Notes: a model not told the origin generated them from the sequence alone. DNA of 64,000 nt from Bimastos eiseni (GCA_959347315.1 OY365817.1:29171513-29235512), one strand, 5' to 3'. Counted from the first letter of the stretch, positions 11,551-55,004 are shown. Made by a program: numbers and translations.

Positions 11551-14500
11551 ATCATTTCAGGGACTAGTAACATGCAGAACGGCAAATAATACAATTTATC
11601 CTCCCATAGCTCTGAGTTATCGGACGGGGCTGGCCATTTATGCTGAATTCGATGTAATTACAAAGGTCTTATATAACGTTACCAGGTTAAATAAGCCGAT
11701 AAAATGAATGCAATTCCTAACAATAATACAAAATCTAGCGCTTATACTAACTTAAAACTTGTCTAAAGCAGCAAATTCCACAAAATTAATAAATTCAATT
11801 GCATATTATCGATATAAACATTCAACCAAAGACGCTAAATGTACCTCGACTCAGAGGCAGATTGCGTAATCAGTAGAGTTATTTAGCCAAATATCAACCA
11901 CATTAAAAGTCAAATTATAAAGTTTCCCATTGTTAGGTTCTCTGTAGATTTTAATGAGAATGACCCTAGAGCCAACTTAACACATTGCAATAAAAATCGC
12001 TTTGTCACAAATTAGGTTAAGGTTTTGAAATTTTGGCCTTAATTCTGGCATACTATAGCTAGTGTCGTCTATTTTGAGTAGAAACGCCTTGACTTACATG
12101 AGAGCGAGGGTGATCGTGGTTCTGTAACGACCAATGAATGGCCATTACAATTAAGCATTACGTTTACACTGTTAATTTGTTAAAGTACAGTGTTTTCGTT
12201 TAGCGTGTGGCTTCAGCGGCCGAAAGTTCGACCTAACACGCATAGAAACATTACTTCTGCAGAAATTCCTTTGTATATAAAATTATGTCTAAAAACGACA
12301 CTAACTCTGACACTAAACTATCCTCACGACGCCTAACCTGACCCTAACCGTCGTTACCGACCCTCACGATGCCTAATCTGACCCTGACCGAAACTTACAA
12401 CGCATAATTAAAAATGTTAGATGTTTCTAACAGTGCGCATGCGCCGTTGGTTGCGCCGAAGATTTATCCTTTCGTTTACGATATTGTATGGTTCCTTAGT
12501 TTTTGCAGCCGTTGCAACACATCAAAGCAATGAAGCATTTGGTCCTGCACAGAACAGGTATAGGTTTCCTGTGGGCAATGTATCAGGAAATGCTTATCAG
12601 ACGCGTGTGAGCACTGTGAAGGCAGCAACAGTTATCGCATTGTTTATGTCGCCGACAGGAAAGGTCTGCATGTACTTTGTCAATGAGGTGAATCGAGTTG
12701 AATCAATGCAAATAGTGGGAGGTCAGAGTAGTTTCCCGCGCCCGCAAAAGTGACTTTTCGCTGGTCTATTAAGCTACCACCAGCACCCGTCCGCATTCAG
12801 AGCAGTCGGTGAAGACAGTCAGCCAGAGTCGTTGCAGCTGTTGATCGGGTAGGTCACTTTCTTCTGGAGTTTGCTGCAGCTTACATTTGGAAAAATTGGT
12901 ATAGTAAGGACTCTCACCGCGTGCCCCATATCTCGACTCCAGAGCAGGACGAAATACTGAGTGTTTTACGAATAAGGAAAGTCATCTTTAGCACGTAAGG
13001 CTTGTGAGATAACAAGTGAAATTACGAAATTAAAGCGGATAGGCGCCGACTTTCAGTAAAAGGCACTGGGGCTAGAATTTAATTCCATTCAGTGATTAAA
13101 GTGAGCCTGGACGGTCATGAACGACGTCCATGCACTTATTTGGCCCCAGAGCCTGGACGCCGTTCATGAGCGTCCCTCCAACAGTGCAATTCCTATACGT
13201 AGGCCTTAGTTATTATCAGCAGCATTTAATTATCTACTATTCCCAAAAATCCTATTTTCATTAGGCCTACTTATTAACTGAAGTTGCCCATGTATATAAT
13301 GGATTATATAATTCATGTTATCCATTCTAGTTACCATTTCATCAAATTAATTTTCGTCTTATGCACTTCCGGCGTCTGCTGCATTTGGTGATTAATTTCC
13401 GGATGTTAAAAGCAAAAAGGTGTTCAACTGGTTTGATGAAATTTTTGACGAGCTGATCGGGCCTAGTAAATTAGCAAACTAATTAAGTTGCACTAGGCCT
13501 ACATACTTTTGCGGGCGTGGGAAACTAGTCTGACCTCCCACGCGTATAAAATTGAACTTAATTTCTTCTGTTTTCATGTTGCGAAACGATGAAACATGTA
13601 GGTCTAGCTAGATAGGCCATATCTACTGCTATTGCTAGTGCATGGTGTCGGGTTGATGATCGAAAAAAATTGAGAAGACCAGTTGCCCCACCAGGGCAGA
13701 CTTGCTGTCGTTCTCCATGGAAAAGATAAGTACTGGAAAAGGTTAATAGATGGATAGGTGAAAAAGTCCAAAGTTAAGAATATTGATAAAGTGACTATAT
13801 CAAACTCCCATCTGTTGGTGCTATGAACACTTGGATCTATTTTTATTTAAGCTTACCTGGTGCAACTTGGTGCAAAATAAACATAAATCATTCGAGATGA
13901 CCCTGACCAGTATACGGCCGAAAACAAGCACAAAAGACATCCCACGATTCCCACCCTCTATTTTGAGAAAAGAAAGACTGGAAGAGATCACAATTCTAGA
14001 TATCGATTTCGAAAGGTCACCGACTGCGTTTTGGCCCCATCAGTGGCGCTGGCACCATATTTCTAGCAGGGGCAAGTGTCCCTGCACTTTCTAAAACATA
14101 TCGGCACGAGGGACACACATGTTTTCAAAATTGGCATAATAGCAAGGATATTTTAATAATTTTAAAGTTTACTAGTCAGCTAATAAGGCTCAGTTGTCAT
14201 TTAGGATTCACATTTGCTCACTCACTTTGATAGGTATGGCCTTACCAATCAGAAAGGAAGAATGGCAGGAAATGGACCAGAGGAAGACCGAGGACAATGA
14301 AAGTCAATGATCCTTAACTAGATGATGGAAAAGGGGATACAAGAAGATGAAGGAGGAGCCCATAACAGAGAGGAGTGTCGACATTGGACATACGAACCTG
14401 CCTATAGAAGGCAGAAAACTAAAGAAGAAGAAAAAGAAGAAGAAAAAGGCCTTCTGGCTTTACCTATCACTAGTAACCCACATCAAATCTTATAGATAGA

Positions 14501-15033
14501 GATAGTTAGCAACCATGCTTGGAAAGTGATGCGGCAAACAAGATATCGCCACATTCTTCACCCCTAAGACTATAAGAGTCTGTAGCCGATGCCTCGCATG
14601 GCAGATCTGTTACTGTACGGTCGTACGCAGCGCAGGTGTAAAGCAGGTGAAAGGTGAGGATGAAAAGGAAATGGGAGCGGAGGAGTAAAGAAAGAGGAGA
14701 AGGTGGAAGAAGGTCAGCATTTAATAGATGTCGGTCAAAAACAACAGTTCCCTCGCATTGGGTCAAGGACATAGATACTGGGTCGAGAGACGGAGTGGAG
14801 CAGACAGACAGAGAGACAGACACACGCACACAGACAGAGAGACAGCATGTAGGTCGCGGAGCAGTATCGTTGGACTTGGATCTGGGTTAGAGGGAAGAGA
14901 AAGAGGGAGAGGGCCTTCCATATAAAAACCTAAGGCAGCTGGGAGATGCCTTTCCTTCAAGCGACCGTTCTGCATAGAGTAAGAAACCTTCGTTTGTGTA
15001 TTTTCTATACTGCAACACAGCAATTGATGATTG
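11551..15033. other. Spacer upstream of CBS copy 2
   Basis: No recognisable gene. A 110-codon open frame at 12421-12753 has no family resemblance and overlaps the inverted repeat at 12715. Near 12310-12400 there are repeats of CCTAACCTGACCC type. 14390-14450 is AAG-rich and 14640-14910 is GA-rich. The promoter of CBS copy 2 should lie just before 15034, but I see no distinct element. Confidence 0.45.
12715..13541. mobile_element. Candidate DNA transposon with 36-bp inverted ends
   Basis: 12715-12750 and 13506-13541 are inverted copies sharing GTGGGAGGTCAGA, then TAGTTTCCC, then GCCCGCAAAAG, with three or four mismatches over 36 bp. They enclose about 755 bp without coding sequence. A second hairpin, arms 13109-13130 and 13154-13175 (20 of 22 paired), lies inside. 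No clear target duplication, so boundaries are uncertain. Confidence 0.6.
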
Positions 15034-23464
<8,431 letters not shown>

Positions 23465-24921
23465 CCAATTAATTAATCACTAATTCACCCATTGGCTTAA
23501 TCATTAGTTCACTCGTAAACTTAATCACTATCTCACCCATCGATTTTTCCTCTTTCCGCATAGACTAGTTATAATACGATCAACTCATGCGGTAGTTTCT
23601 TCCTCTTTTCTACATAAAATATATTAAACCACATTCTTCCTACAATCTTCCTTATTCAGGCCGTTGTTCAGATCGAATGAAACCAAAAGAAGACATTTTT
23701 CTCCTCCCTATTTTAACAAAATTGGCTCATTCTCACACGCTATAAAGCTGGATTGGCGTCTGGGTCGACTCCTACCGAACTGGAAAAGTACTCGTCCGAT
23801 ACGCGGAATTCGCGATCGCGGTTCGTAAAAGCGCGACACACCGACATTTCTATTCTGTTATGATTACGTATTTTATGAAGTGCCTATAACACAAATCAAT
23901 GCGCAGTACTTATGAGTGAATAGCCCTACTCAGTAGTCAGTACTGTCAGAGGGGAGGAATAATGAACACTTTAACACAAAGCAAAACCTCTCATTTAGCT
24001 GTGTTCCGCGGAACCCTAGGAGGGTTCCGTAAGGTGAGGACAAGGGTTCCGCGGAAAATTGTCGGTTTCAACAATAAACTTCAAATAATTTGAAATGAAT
24101 TATACGAATTTCTCATAACTATGAGCATTTTTACTTAACATCTGTGTATAATCTATATATGAAGGAGAATTTATTTGCCATTCTCATAGATATCTGTGTT
24201 TTTATTAACCTAATCTACTCCTAAACCTATCATTGTCTGCCTTCTCAAGCATTTGAACCTACAACAGAATATGTTTAGTTTTGGACGGTGGTTCCGCCAT
24301 AAAATTTAAGATCAAAGGCCTAAAAACATTGGGAAACGCTGAGCTAAAACATTCCTTATACGGCGGTACTAATAATGTGGCTTCGGTCAAAGTTCAAGAC
24401 AGGAGAAACTGTATGAGTAGCGTTTTAAAAAACAACATGAAAAGAAAATATGCAACCACAACACACCAACTGAAAAAATGACCTTAGACAACAGCACAGA
24501 CAACAAGAACAACAATGATGTTGACCTTTCCATATTTACACAACAAGACCCACGAATTGAAACGTTTTAACAAACACGTTCTACCAGCCAACGAACCTAT
24601 ACACATTACGCACACGGATGCCTATAATCATAGAAACCAGGTTAAGAATTGCTTCATCGACGATAGATGAACCTTTGATGGTCCTTGTTCCTAGATGTTA
24701 CACAGAAAACAAACGCAGATAAGGAACCTAGTACGGATTAATGGAATAGAACAACTGAACAACAATTGTGTTGTTAATTAAAGTAGAGGCAATTATTCAC
24801 TTAATTAATCCCGCCTAATATAACTCAAGTAAATATAATGGTGTGTAACTGCTAATAATTATACCCACCTAAGGGACACAAAGTGCAGCCAATCCTTGTT
24901 CCCTCTGATCCAATTACACCA

Positions 24922-25475
24922 TAAGGGCCCATCCATATAATTACATACGAAAATACATTATATTTTCATACCCCTCCTTCTCCCTGTTGCACCTCATACA
25001 CTTTGTGAACTTTGTGGGGGTCCTACCCCCATGACTACGTACAACTGAGCTTCTCAATCCTCCATTTTTCCAAAGATAATTAGCTAAATTCATTTATAAG
25101 ATATTTATTTTATCACAGGCTTCTATTTACTTTTTTGATGTATTTTACCACAGGCCATTATTTATTATTTTGTTAAACATATTTCCTACCTAAAATGTGT
25201 CAACTGTTATGAAAAAATAAAATACTAAAAGTAATAACACTATTACAACTAAAAAAGTTAGAATGCTACAGAAAATTGATGAAGATATAGTCTCTGATTT
25301 GGGGTTGATTCTGACTTTAATATTCCATAACTTTTTTTATGTATGAAAAAAATTAAAAATTTTTCACATTTTGTCAAGACCCCTTCCCTCAACATACGCA
25401 CCGTCGCATCCCTCCACAAAATCTCATAAATCCTGTTCCCGTCATTGCGTAAGCCTACTTAATATAAGGATGGGT
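24922..25475. mobile_element. hAT-like element, degraded
   Basis: Inverted ends AGGGCCCATCCATATAATTA (left) and TTAATATAAGGATGGGTCCT (right). The interior has C-rich stretches (ACCCCTCCTTCTCCC-like and CCCCTTCCCTCAAC) typical of a widespread invertebrate hAT family. No clear target duplication. Confidence 0.6.
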
Positions 25476-25552
25476 CCTAATGGATAAGAGGAGAGCAGCA
25501 GTCTCTCAAGCCAACCCAGGAGGCAGCCAGGCTGCAAAGTGTAGACGACATC

Positions 25553-25670
25553 GCTTTCTTAGCCTTGGCACACGAGGATGGGTAACCAGTTCTCTCCCTC
25601 ACCGTCTCATCTTCTCACCGACAGTGTGTGGTCAGTGTACTCATCATAGCCGAGTTTCCTAGGGATCACA
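25553..25670. repeat. Dispersed repeat family A, copy 2
   Basis: Shares TTCTTAGCCTTGGCA, TCTCACCGACAGTGTG and GTGTACTCATCATAGCCGAG with the other family A copies. Confidence 0.7.
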
Positions 25671-26579
25671 GGGGGCGGCAGGGGCAGCAGAAATCTCAAA
25701 ATCCCAATTTCAGTATTGACAGTGATTTCAACCATTTAATCACGATAGATAGTTCAGCACTCAAATCCCTACACCATCAAGAATCCCACAATAAAAGAAA
25801 GAATGTCGTCTGTACAATTTTCAAGAGACAACAAACCGTACAAATTGTGTGAGTTCTTCATTAGACATTAAACCCAGACAAAACTAATCGACGGATTCAG
25901 GCAAAACAAGTCCACAAGAAATGAAAACATCTTCACGTAATAAATCATGAATAAGATTTCAATGTCAAATATTTTGGAATGACAAAAAACAATGGCTGAG
26001 TTGTGCCAAAAACCTGCAACGAATGCAGGCAACAAATCAATCACCAGTACAACAACAACCGAACTGACAAACAACAAGGCAACACAACAACAACTGGTGC
26101 AACAGATGCAACTGTTGCTTAAGCCTTTCATTCTTTGATTCTACGCTGAGGCAAATTATACAAACATTCCAAAAGAAAATATGGACATAGAAGTTTTGCA
26201 CCCATCAGATAACTAAGTACATTTTAAAGAATTCAACAGAATTATACACATATTATATACATATAAAACATATTCATATATATATAATTACACAAACACA
26301 TGAACAGTCTTTCATATATTCATTTGCATGCTAATAGATTCACACTGTATAGATTGCATATAATTATATATACACATTGGCCTGTATATATAATTTGTTA
26401 ACTTCTATGCACATAACAAAAATATATACCATAATAGGCAATATATATATATATATAATAAAAATTTATCACATATATATAAATAACCTGATAAATTAGT
26501 ATGCTAAATAATCTCTTGTTCCCACAAATAGAACCATTCTGATTGGTCAGTTGGAAAGGTTGTGAACCCGTGACCTGAC

Positions 26580-37771
<11,192 letters not shown>

Positions 37772-39987
37772 AGCAAAGATTCCGTCAATCAGTCTGCATT
37801 GAAACACAGACAACGCGTGAATATAATTATACAAATCGTTACTATATTACCATATTTGATGGCTCAGCTAAATCAACCTTTGTAATCTAATTACACCCAA
37901 CACTTATGCGAAGCCTTCGAAAACCGGTCCGTTAATTATTTACAACTATCCTGGATGAAAGTGCAAATAAATTTACGAGATTGGTACACATGTACCCGTC
38001 GAAAACAAGTGCACACTAATTGATGACGATGGTTGACTGGCTCAGGTTTTGCATATAAACGAACTCAAATTCAGTCTCATACTCTTTGACAGCTGATGAA
38101 AACACGCACACTATTCGTAGATTTAGAACATGGTGTGCAAGGTTTGAACCGATTAATGAACTGAATCAGTAGAAAGCTGTATTTTGGAAAGCGCGACGAA
38201 ATTTGAGGTGGGTGGAAGCGTTACGAGTACTAACCCGTAATCTAAGGCAACAGATGACAACCGGCGACTACAACGCTTTCGTGCAAATTCTCGACGATTA
38301 TCGCCCAAACAGGCATTACGTTTCACGCCAAACGACTGCAAATAATGGGGAAAGTCTTCAGATCCGAGTAAAATCCTTCGTTTTCAGCGTCAATCGTTGT
38401 TAATTGTTACGCGTAACACGAACGACGAGTCAAAGGTAAACTTCCTGTTTAGCGCAGTTGCTATGCGTCGTTGATTCTATCCGACCAGAAGACAATGTGA
38501 TTACCCCAGAATCAAAATGACCATTTTTAAGTCGAACGCTCTGTGACTACTTTCAAAGACATCATCAATGACTTTAAGAGACGTGTGGGGATCAGAATGA
38601 ACTTAATTCATTCATTGAGTCAGCTCAAATCTTGACACACTTATAGGTACATTCGTCAGAAGTGCGTACGTGGTAGAAAGGATTGAAAAACTGCATTGGT
38701 TTGCCTATCTTGCATCCAGCATTCAAATACACGCATACGTTATGAATAGGTCCATATTTGTCTCAATTGAAATTACGGTTACAACCTGTAATATTGGTTA
38801 TCTTCAGTACAAATTAGCTAGATATCTTTAAGATCCACAAGTTCCACCAAATATGCACGTATAAAATATAACTCGATTAATATTATAAGATCAAAGCTTA
38901 AAGCAAATATGGTAGAGTCGTAGACTAAGATGTGACACTTCCTATCTCCGCAGTGTATCTGAATGTTCACGCCACCTTCCTGGGAATCGATTGTTGTTGC
39001 TAAGATACCACTAAGATACCACTTCCCCAGTCGCTACGTGTCGCGGCTGGCGTGGCGTCAACCGCGCCGCGTAGCGAATGGAGAAGTGGTTTGTGTGCTT
39101 TGACCACCACACAAACCAAATGCACCATCTTTGCTTAAAGCTTGTCTCCTCTCTGTAAGTGCTAGGCTTTTGATCAGTCATTATACGAGTCCATTGAATA
39201 AGATTTTATAAATACCAAAATTGCATTTTGTATTGTATTTCAACTTGAAAATACTGAAGAGCAGATAATAATTATTATAATATATATGCCTTGGTTACAC
39301 ACTCTATGCAATCGTTAAGAAACAGAGACTATTAACATAAATACATCGGACATAGAGCTTTCATGACTCTCTGGATTTTCGACCCTCTGCCTATCGATTC
39401 TGTTTGATTAAGCGCCTGTGAATTCCCGCAACTTTGCTTTTGTGGGCGGTGTAGAAATGTTGGGATTACAATTACGATGCCTTCTCTGCCACCAATAATT
39501 AAAGTTTCCATCGGCTCCCATTGGTCGACCTTGCGATGAAATTTGCAGTGCATCAGCCAACGCCAGATGTGGGCTAGAGCTGGCCCTCCCGTCTAAAAAT
39601 ACCGCCTCTGATTGATGAATGAAAGGCTATTTCTGTAATGGCGATTATATTAGTATAGCTGCTATTTGCTGAGCCTCTTGGCCGAGACGTTATAAATCTT
39701 TCCAGTGTTGCAGACGTAATTTTTCAACGCCGATAATTACCCGAAATCATCTAACGTGGAGTTTTTACGGTATTTTACTACCGTCTGATCTCTTCGAAGC
39801 CCATCGTCGTGTTCTATCAATGGCGCCGCCCCACTATAATACGGTCTCCGGGTTGTAAGTGTATACGACCCTCCTCTCACCCATCCTCGGCTGCGTCCAA
39901 TTAGGCTGCGTTGTGGGATGACCAAACCGGTTGGAGAGCCGACGAACTGGTGGTGTGCGTGAAATTCACCATTTCATCATATGAGCG
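37772..39987. promoter_or_regulatory. Divergent spacer, PLEKHA8 and Bcl-2 gene
   Basis: The two start codons face away across 2.2 kb, so both promoters and 5' UTRs should lie here. An acceptor-like CAATGCAG (gene strand, near 37795) suggests the PLEKHA8 start exon may be preceded by a non-coding exon. I see no clear TATA box or CpG island. A MITE relative occupies 38910-39136. Confidence 0.5.
38910..39136. mobile_element. MITE copy 2 (relative of 15407-15582)
   Basis: Starts ATGGTAGAGTCGTAGACTAA and GTGACACTTCC, ends AAATGCACCATCTTTGC, and shares ACCACCACACA-type sequence with the intron copy. Contains an internal hairpin whose arms are CCACTTCCCCAGTCGCTACG and CGTAGCGAATGGAGAAGTGG. Confidence 0.6.
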
Positions 39988-49406
<9,419 letters not shown>

Positions 49407-52400
49407 TCGTTGTTGTTGCTGCTATGTTGCCGTTGCCGCCTTCCTCAAAGCTTTAAATGCATTCTCTCGTTTTCGTCGTAATATGTCGTCATTTGTGCGA
49501 ACGTTGTGTTGTTGTTGTTGGGACCAATGCTTGGAAATGGCAGAGGCAGTCCATCATATCACTTGGCAGCTGGATGGATGGATGGTCGGTTGGAGAAATT
49601 GGATCATCTGTATCAGAAGTTTTGCTTTGGAGGAAGCGGATCGCTCGTGGACTATCAAAGTTTTCGCTTCTTGTTTTGCGGAGAAGTTGATTCAAAGTTG
49701 ATTTGACGTTTTTTGATAGGAAAACTGAGAATTGGACTATTTTTCATGAAGGTTGGGACATGTGTATTTTCTGAAGGGAATGTAAAACTCTGTGGCAATT
49801 GGAAGAGAAGTGAGGAGGCAGCTTTGCAATCGATGGAGAAGTGACAGTTTCACTCTTCCAAAGATGACAGCTGCTGAAATGTATCCTGGAGTTGCATTGC
49901 TACAAATGAACATTAGAGAGATATCGATGTAAAACGGTCTTCAACGAAAACCAAAGGCTGGCTTTCGACAGGGAAGAAACGGAGGAGGAAGGATGAGACG
50001 ATGGAAAAGAAGGAGTTACCTGGAGAGGCTCAACATTAAAGAAAATGACTGTCAAGAACGTTGCAGGTTCTGATTTTACTCTGCACTGCATGTGTTCAAT
50101 TTGATTTACAATTGGTGCTCTTTATAGATCTGCAGTTGTTGTTTGCTCTGCTGAAAATTTATGGCAAACGAGGTCACCTGTATACTGTGTGGTCTATGAA
50201 TAGTCAAATCTCTTTACTTCTTTTCTGGTTTCTGGCTGTTGTTGGATATTCTGTCATTGGTGCAAGAATCCGTCATTACACATTCGGTTAATGACTCTCG
50301 CCAAACGCCGGTCACGGTGCCAGAGAGTTATCGGAAGCGGGGGAAATTACCGGAAGCAGAAAAACGAATTTGTCTGACAACCTGTAGGAGGAAATGTGGC
50401 CAATTGGTTTGCGAATGACGTAAATGTTGTTTGCACACTTCTCATTTCGAGAGAATGTTATCATTGTTCCATCTGTTCCAGTTGCTGGCATTTTATCTCA
50501 ACTTCATCCAGGATTCTATTCTTGTGTCCAATGTTGGCAGCGAGTTTTTGTAATTTCTTCTCTTAGTTTTTGTTGAACTCTGGAGAATTGAAGAGGTCTG
50601 CCATTTGTCAAACTTTCCTTCAGCATTGATTTCATCGTAAAGTTGTCTGGAAGACAAGACTACATTGTGAAGATGTACAAGGGTTGACAAAGTCAACATA
50701 ATGACAACTACTCTGTAAACAGATCTTAAAAACCCACTTGATATTTACCATAAAATGAAGGAGAAGAAGCATTTTCTTCCTATATTCTCTTAAGCTGGGA
50801 ATATCTTTGCTGCTTTGTTACCTAAACTATCCACATTTGTTGTCGGCCTAAACTTTGAACTGTGACCTGCAACTGAACCCAACTTCATCTGTCTCGTCAG
50901 TTTTATTTCTGATGGAGTACCTGCGAATATCAGGTTCTATGGACTTTGAGTTCTGGACATTTGACGAACAGGGAATCAGCGCAGGGTTGAAATGTTATCG
51001 TTATGTGAGACATTCCTAGACCTGTTTCATCAGTTTCTTCGTTAATCCATAGCTTTATATCGTGATTGATTTCAGCCAAATGTTGAAGTTGATTGAAAGT
51101 AGAGAATGATATATATACCCAGGGCTATGGATACCCTGGAATACGGATTCCCTGGGATATGGGGAAGATAGTCTTCACTACATCGTGCTTCATGAAATGT
51201 ATGGATTGGTTGAGTTGACTCTTCGTGACTTACATTAGTCAGGCAATAATCATGAACATCTTCTAATTATTGTGATCTCTACACTTCAAACGACAGTTTA
51301 ATTACATAACTTGAACGTTGCATCACATCGGTCATTTGATGGAGTTCATCATCGGCAGCAAATATGGAAAGTACTTCCTTGATAATATCTTATTCACTGC
51401 GTAGAAAAAGCAGGATTTTCCATCTGTACATTCGTTAATAATTTTCGCGTCTGTCTTCCTGCTCTGACTCTCTCTCATCATAGTGTGGGAATTTTGTCTG
51501 TCGCTTTGCTGCCCTCTAATTTGTTCCACAAGTTTTTCCGATGTTTTGTATTTGTATAATCTCGTGTGTCATGTTGATATCTTTTGTGGACATGGTTTTA
51601 GTATTTACTGCTTTGAAATCATGTGCACTTGCAAAGTATTTTGGTGAAACGCTAATCAAGTTTGACTGACTGGATGAGTTTGTGTAGCACCATCATTACA
51701 GAGTTTGGTTCTATACTGTATTCGCATGAGAATAGGTTTTGTTGTGAAGGCATTTGTCTAATTTGCATTTAAATGTCCACAGCATTTTCTACTTGCTTGT
51801 TGTGGTCTCTTGAAATTTCCCTGTTCTAATCAGTTTTCCCTGTTTTCTTATCATAGATTTATTTTATTAATGTTCAAATCATTGGAACATTAATATTTAA
51901 ATCTTCAACCATGATTGTGTAAACACCATTCGGAGATCAATTGGTTGCAAATGGCATTTTATTGTAGGTGATTTCCTCTCTCTTTCAGCGGCTATGTCAC
52001 TTCCAACAACAACACTTCAGTTTCATCGCCAAATGTGTTTTTCCCAGGTCTTAATGACAACATAACTTCTAGATACTCCAAATCTTGATTTCTGTTTCCG
52101 TGGTAACCTTCTCACGGACCAGATCTTTGCCCTGGCAACTTCGTCGCCATAGAAACGAGATGTTACGGCTGTGTAAATGATGTTACGCTGCGTGTAAATA
52201 GAGTTACTGATGATGATGAGGAGGAGGAGGAGGAAGGGCGGTGGTGTGTTGAGATATGCGAGCCATGTCATCGTGAATGTACATTTCACGCTCTAGTAAC
52301 CCCACCGACCAACGGCGTATCAATGAGCGCCATATGCAGCAGCAGGAGGAGGGACACTGTCGAGTAAAGAGAGACCTAGGCACACGCACAAGGAGGACTA

Positions 52401-54347
52401 GGCATACGCACTAGGAGGCTTTGCATACGCACAAGAAGGACTAGGCATATTGCCGCATGCAAGGGAGGGAGATCTAGACCCGTTTGTGCATACTAACGAG
52501 GCTTATCATATAAGGTAGTATCGGTTAAGCAAAACAGTCGATTGCAGAATTGATTCCATTACATTCTTTCTCTCACGCAATGTCAATTCACTCTCTGTGT
52601 ACACGTTTTGTATACGTAAGTGTTCGTGTGAGTGAGTGTGCGCATGTCGGTTGACCTGCTCGTTAATAGCGTGCAAAATGTGTTTGTTTACGTGTAGCAA
52701 TGGGTCGTATGCATGCTAATGTCGCTTTGCTTATTATGTCGATCTGGAGCGTGAGAGGCAATGGAGTGTGTGGATATGTGTGTGTTAATCACAGAATCTG
52801 GATACCTTCGTTTGGTGCCATCTGTAGGAAGATGAAGCCACTTCCACAGATGCTATTGTGGCTCCTCCTCCTACTCCTGTTACTCCTACTTCTTCTGATG
52901 GATGATTTACTTCTCTGTGTCTGTGCTCTGGCTGTTGATGCTGCAGTGTTTCTGTGGCTTTAGTTCCGTTCCAATTAACAAGTCCAAACAGACGAATGAA
53001 GAATTGAGGTTGAAGAGAGCGACGACGGATTGGTTCCTTCAGAGTGAAACCTTTTCTCTGCTTAATAAAGGAAGGAAGGAGGGAGAGATGGATGGAGAGA
53101 AGAAAGGAGAGAAGGAAGGAGTGAATGAGGGCGTTGTTTTTCTTTAGAGTCTGCAATTGGGGTCAGCTGGTGAACGAGATAAAACGGACGACTGTGGCAT
53201 TTGACTGAGCGACGAAGTCGCACTCCAGAGAGAGAGAGAGAGAGAAAGAAAGAGAAAATCATTGATTGCTTTAGCTCCTCTATTCAGTTGGTGCATGGGT
53301 CGTTCATCGGACAAATAAACGATGGGCCACAAAGACGAACGAATGACTCTGTCTATGTCTCTATGACATTCTTCGGAAGAAATACAAGAACATTCGTAGT
53401 TTAGCTTTTCCTAGAATCTGTCGCTCCCCCCATCCTTCACCCCAGTATTAAGCTACTTCTTGTCGGTTTCTTTCATCTTATTTTGCCCGATTTGTCTTCA
53501 ATGATCTGCTGCTTATCGTTTAGAATTTTACACAACAGAGTCTCCGAAATTGTTGCATAATAAGGATATTCCCAGAAATCACCATTTCAGATGACTGGCA
53601 AAGGATCTATGCATTGACTCTGCACGGGAGTAGAAATGTCTGTGTATAATTATATCTCTACATATGTGTGCATGTGTGCCTGCCCACCCCTGTACATGTA
53701 CGCTCCTATGTACGCGCTTATAAAGCGTCTTGGTCAGTGCAACCTAAACAGAGGCGGTCCCCCAGCGTAATGTAATGTAAATCTTTGAATCTCAGTTTTT
53801 GACAGGAAGGTTATGCCACAGAGTCTGACTGTATGATTATGTCTGTGTGATTGTATGTTTGTCTGAGTCTGGGTGTATCTTTGCATATCTAGTGTTTTCG
53901 CTGAAGCCTGACCTTTCTTACCCTAATAAGCTAAGTAGGTCAGTTGACAAGGACGCAACGCATGACGTCATTAGTCCCATTCACTCTATATGGTGCCAGT
54001 TACTTCAGCGAACTAAACAACAGGATGTCTGCTTAATACGAATGACTCGCATCCGGATGATCCTTGACCCGTGACCTAGATATCCTGATTTCATTCAGTG
54101 TTGTTTTGCAGAGGTTGATGGGTGGAGATTAGGTCGGTTTTTTGTGGACGTGGCCAAAGCGAGATCCGCCCTATGTATGTTGATTGACAGCTACCTCTAT
54201 ACGTGTTCGTGTTTTGTAAACAAAGTAATAATAGAAAGTAAAATACTATATATTCCTGGTGATGTTTTAACGTAGTTGAGGTCTCAGTGTTTTTCAGTCT
54301 TTGGCTGACATGTGTAGCCTCTCTCTGTTCCTCTATCTCCACTAATC

Positions 54348-54351
<4 letters not shown>

Positions 54352-54411
<60 letters not shown>

Positions 54412-54412
54412 G
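54352..54412 (+). repeat. (TGTC)n microsatellite
   Basis: About 15 TGTC units. Confidence 0.97.
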
Positions 54413-54724
54413 CTTGTGTTAATTTTGTATCGCTTTTGTGAATAATTTCATACGGATTTTCTGATGATGAAGTTGAGTTTAGTTTCTATACAGTCATCAA
54501 TTAAAAAGACGTTGGAAAACGCGACTTGTGTTCTATAATTATATGTTAGCAAAAAAGGCAACACGTTCTCTAGTGGTAAGATAAAGTAATCAAGATAAAA
54601 GGTAGATGTGAGACAACTGCTTCGTTGTGCTAGTAGTAAAGAAAGGTAATTTATGGTTTAACGTCCCAAGAAATGTATGCATGGTTTAGGTCACAAGTGA
54701 GACAGACTATCAAATAATACTTCG

Positions 54725-54807
54725 ATCCAGCTTCTATTTAAGCAATATTGTTTATTCGATCCAGCTTCCATTTAGGTATATTTATTTTCATCAATCCAGC
54801 TTCCATT

Positions 54808-54880
<73 letters not shown>

Positions 54881-55004
54881 TTTTCATTAATCGAGTTTTG
54901 GCGTGTATACACGACTTTGTTTACATCCGTCGCATAGACATCCTCGCATCAAACGGCTAAAATACACTTTTACGAAAAGAAATAAACATAAATGGAAGCT
55001 GGAT
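54725..55004. repeat. Cluster of direct and inverted ATCCAGCTTCCATTTA motifs around a (TA)n run
   Basis: The motif occurs forward at about 54725 (variant), 54759 and 54794, and inverted at 54989-55004. A (TA)n tract (about 54816-54878) lies between. Looks like the inverted ends of a small element with partial duplication. Confidence 0.65.

Larger units (their letters stand above)
23465..26579. other. Convergent spacer between CBS copy 2 and PLEKHA8
   Basis: Holds the presumed CBS 3' UTR (ATTAAA at 23623), a probable hAT remnant starting GTGTTCCGCGGAACCCTA near 23991 and ending in GGGAAACGCTG near 24340, the element at 24922-25475, a family A repeat, and AT-rich sequence at 26200-26520 that should include the PLEKHA8 3' UTR. 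No gene recognised. Confidence 0.5.

Noticed and set aside
12421..12753. 110-codon open frame with a hydrophobic N-terminus
   Set aside because: No recognisable family, ends inside an inverted repeat, no partner exons.
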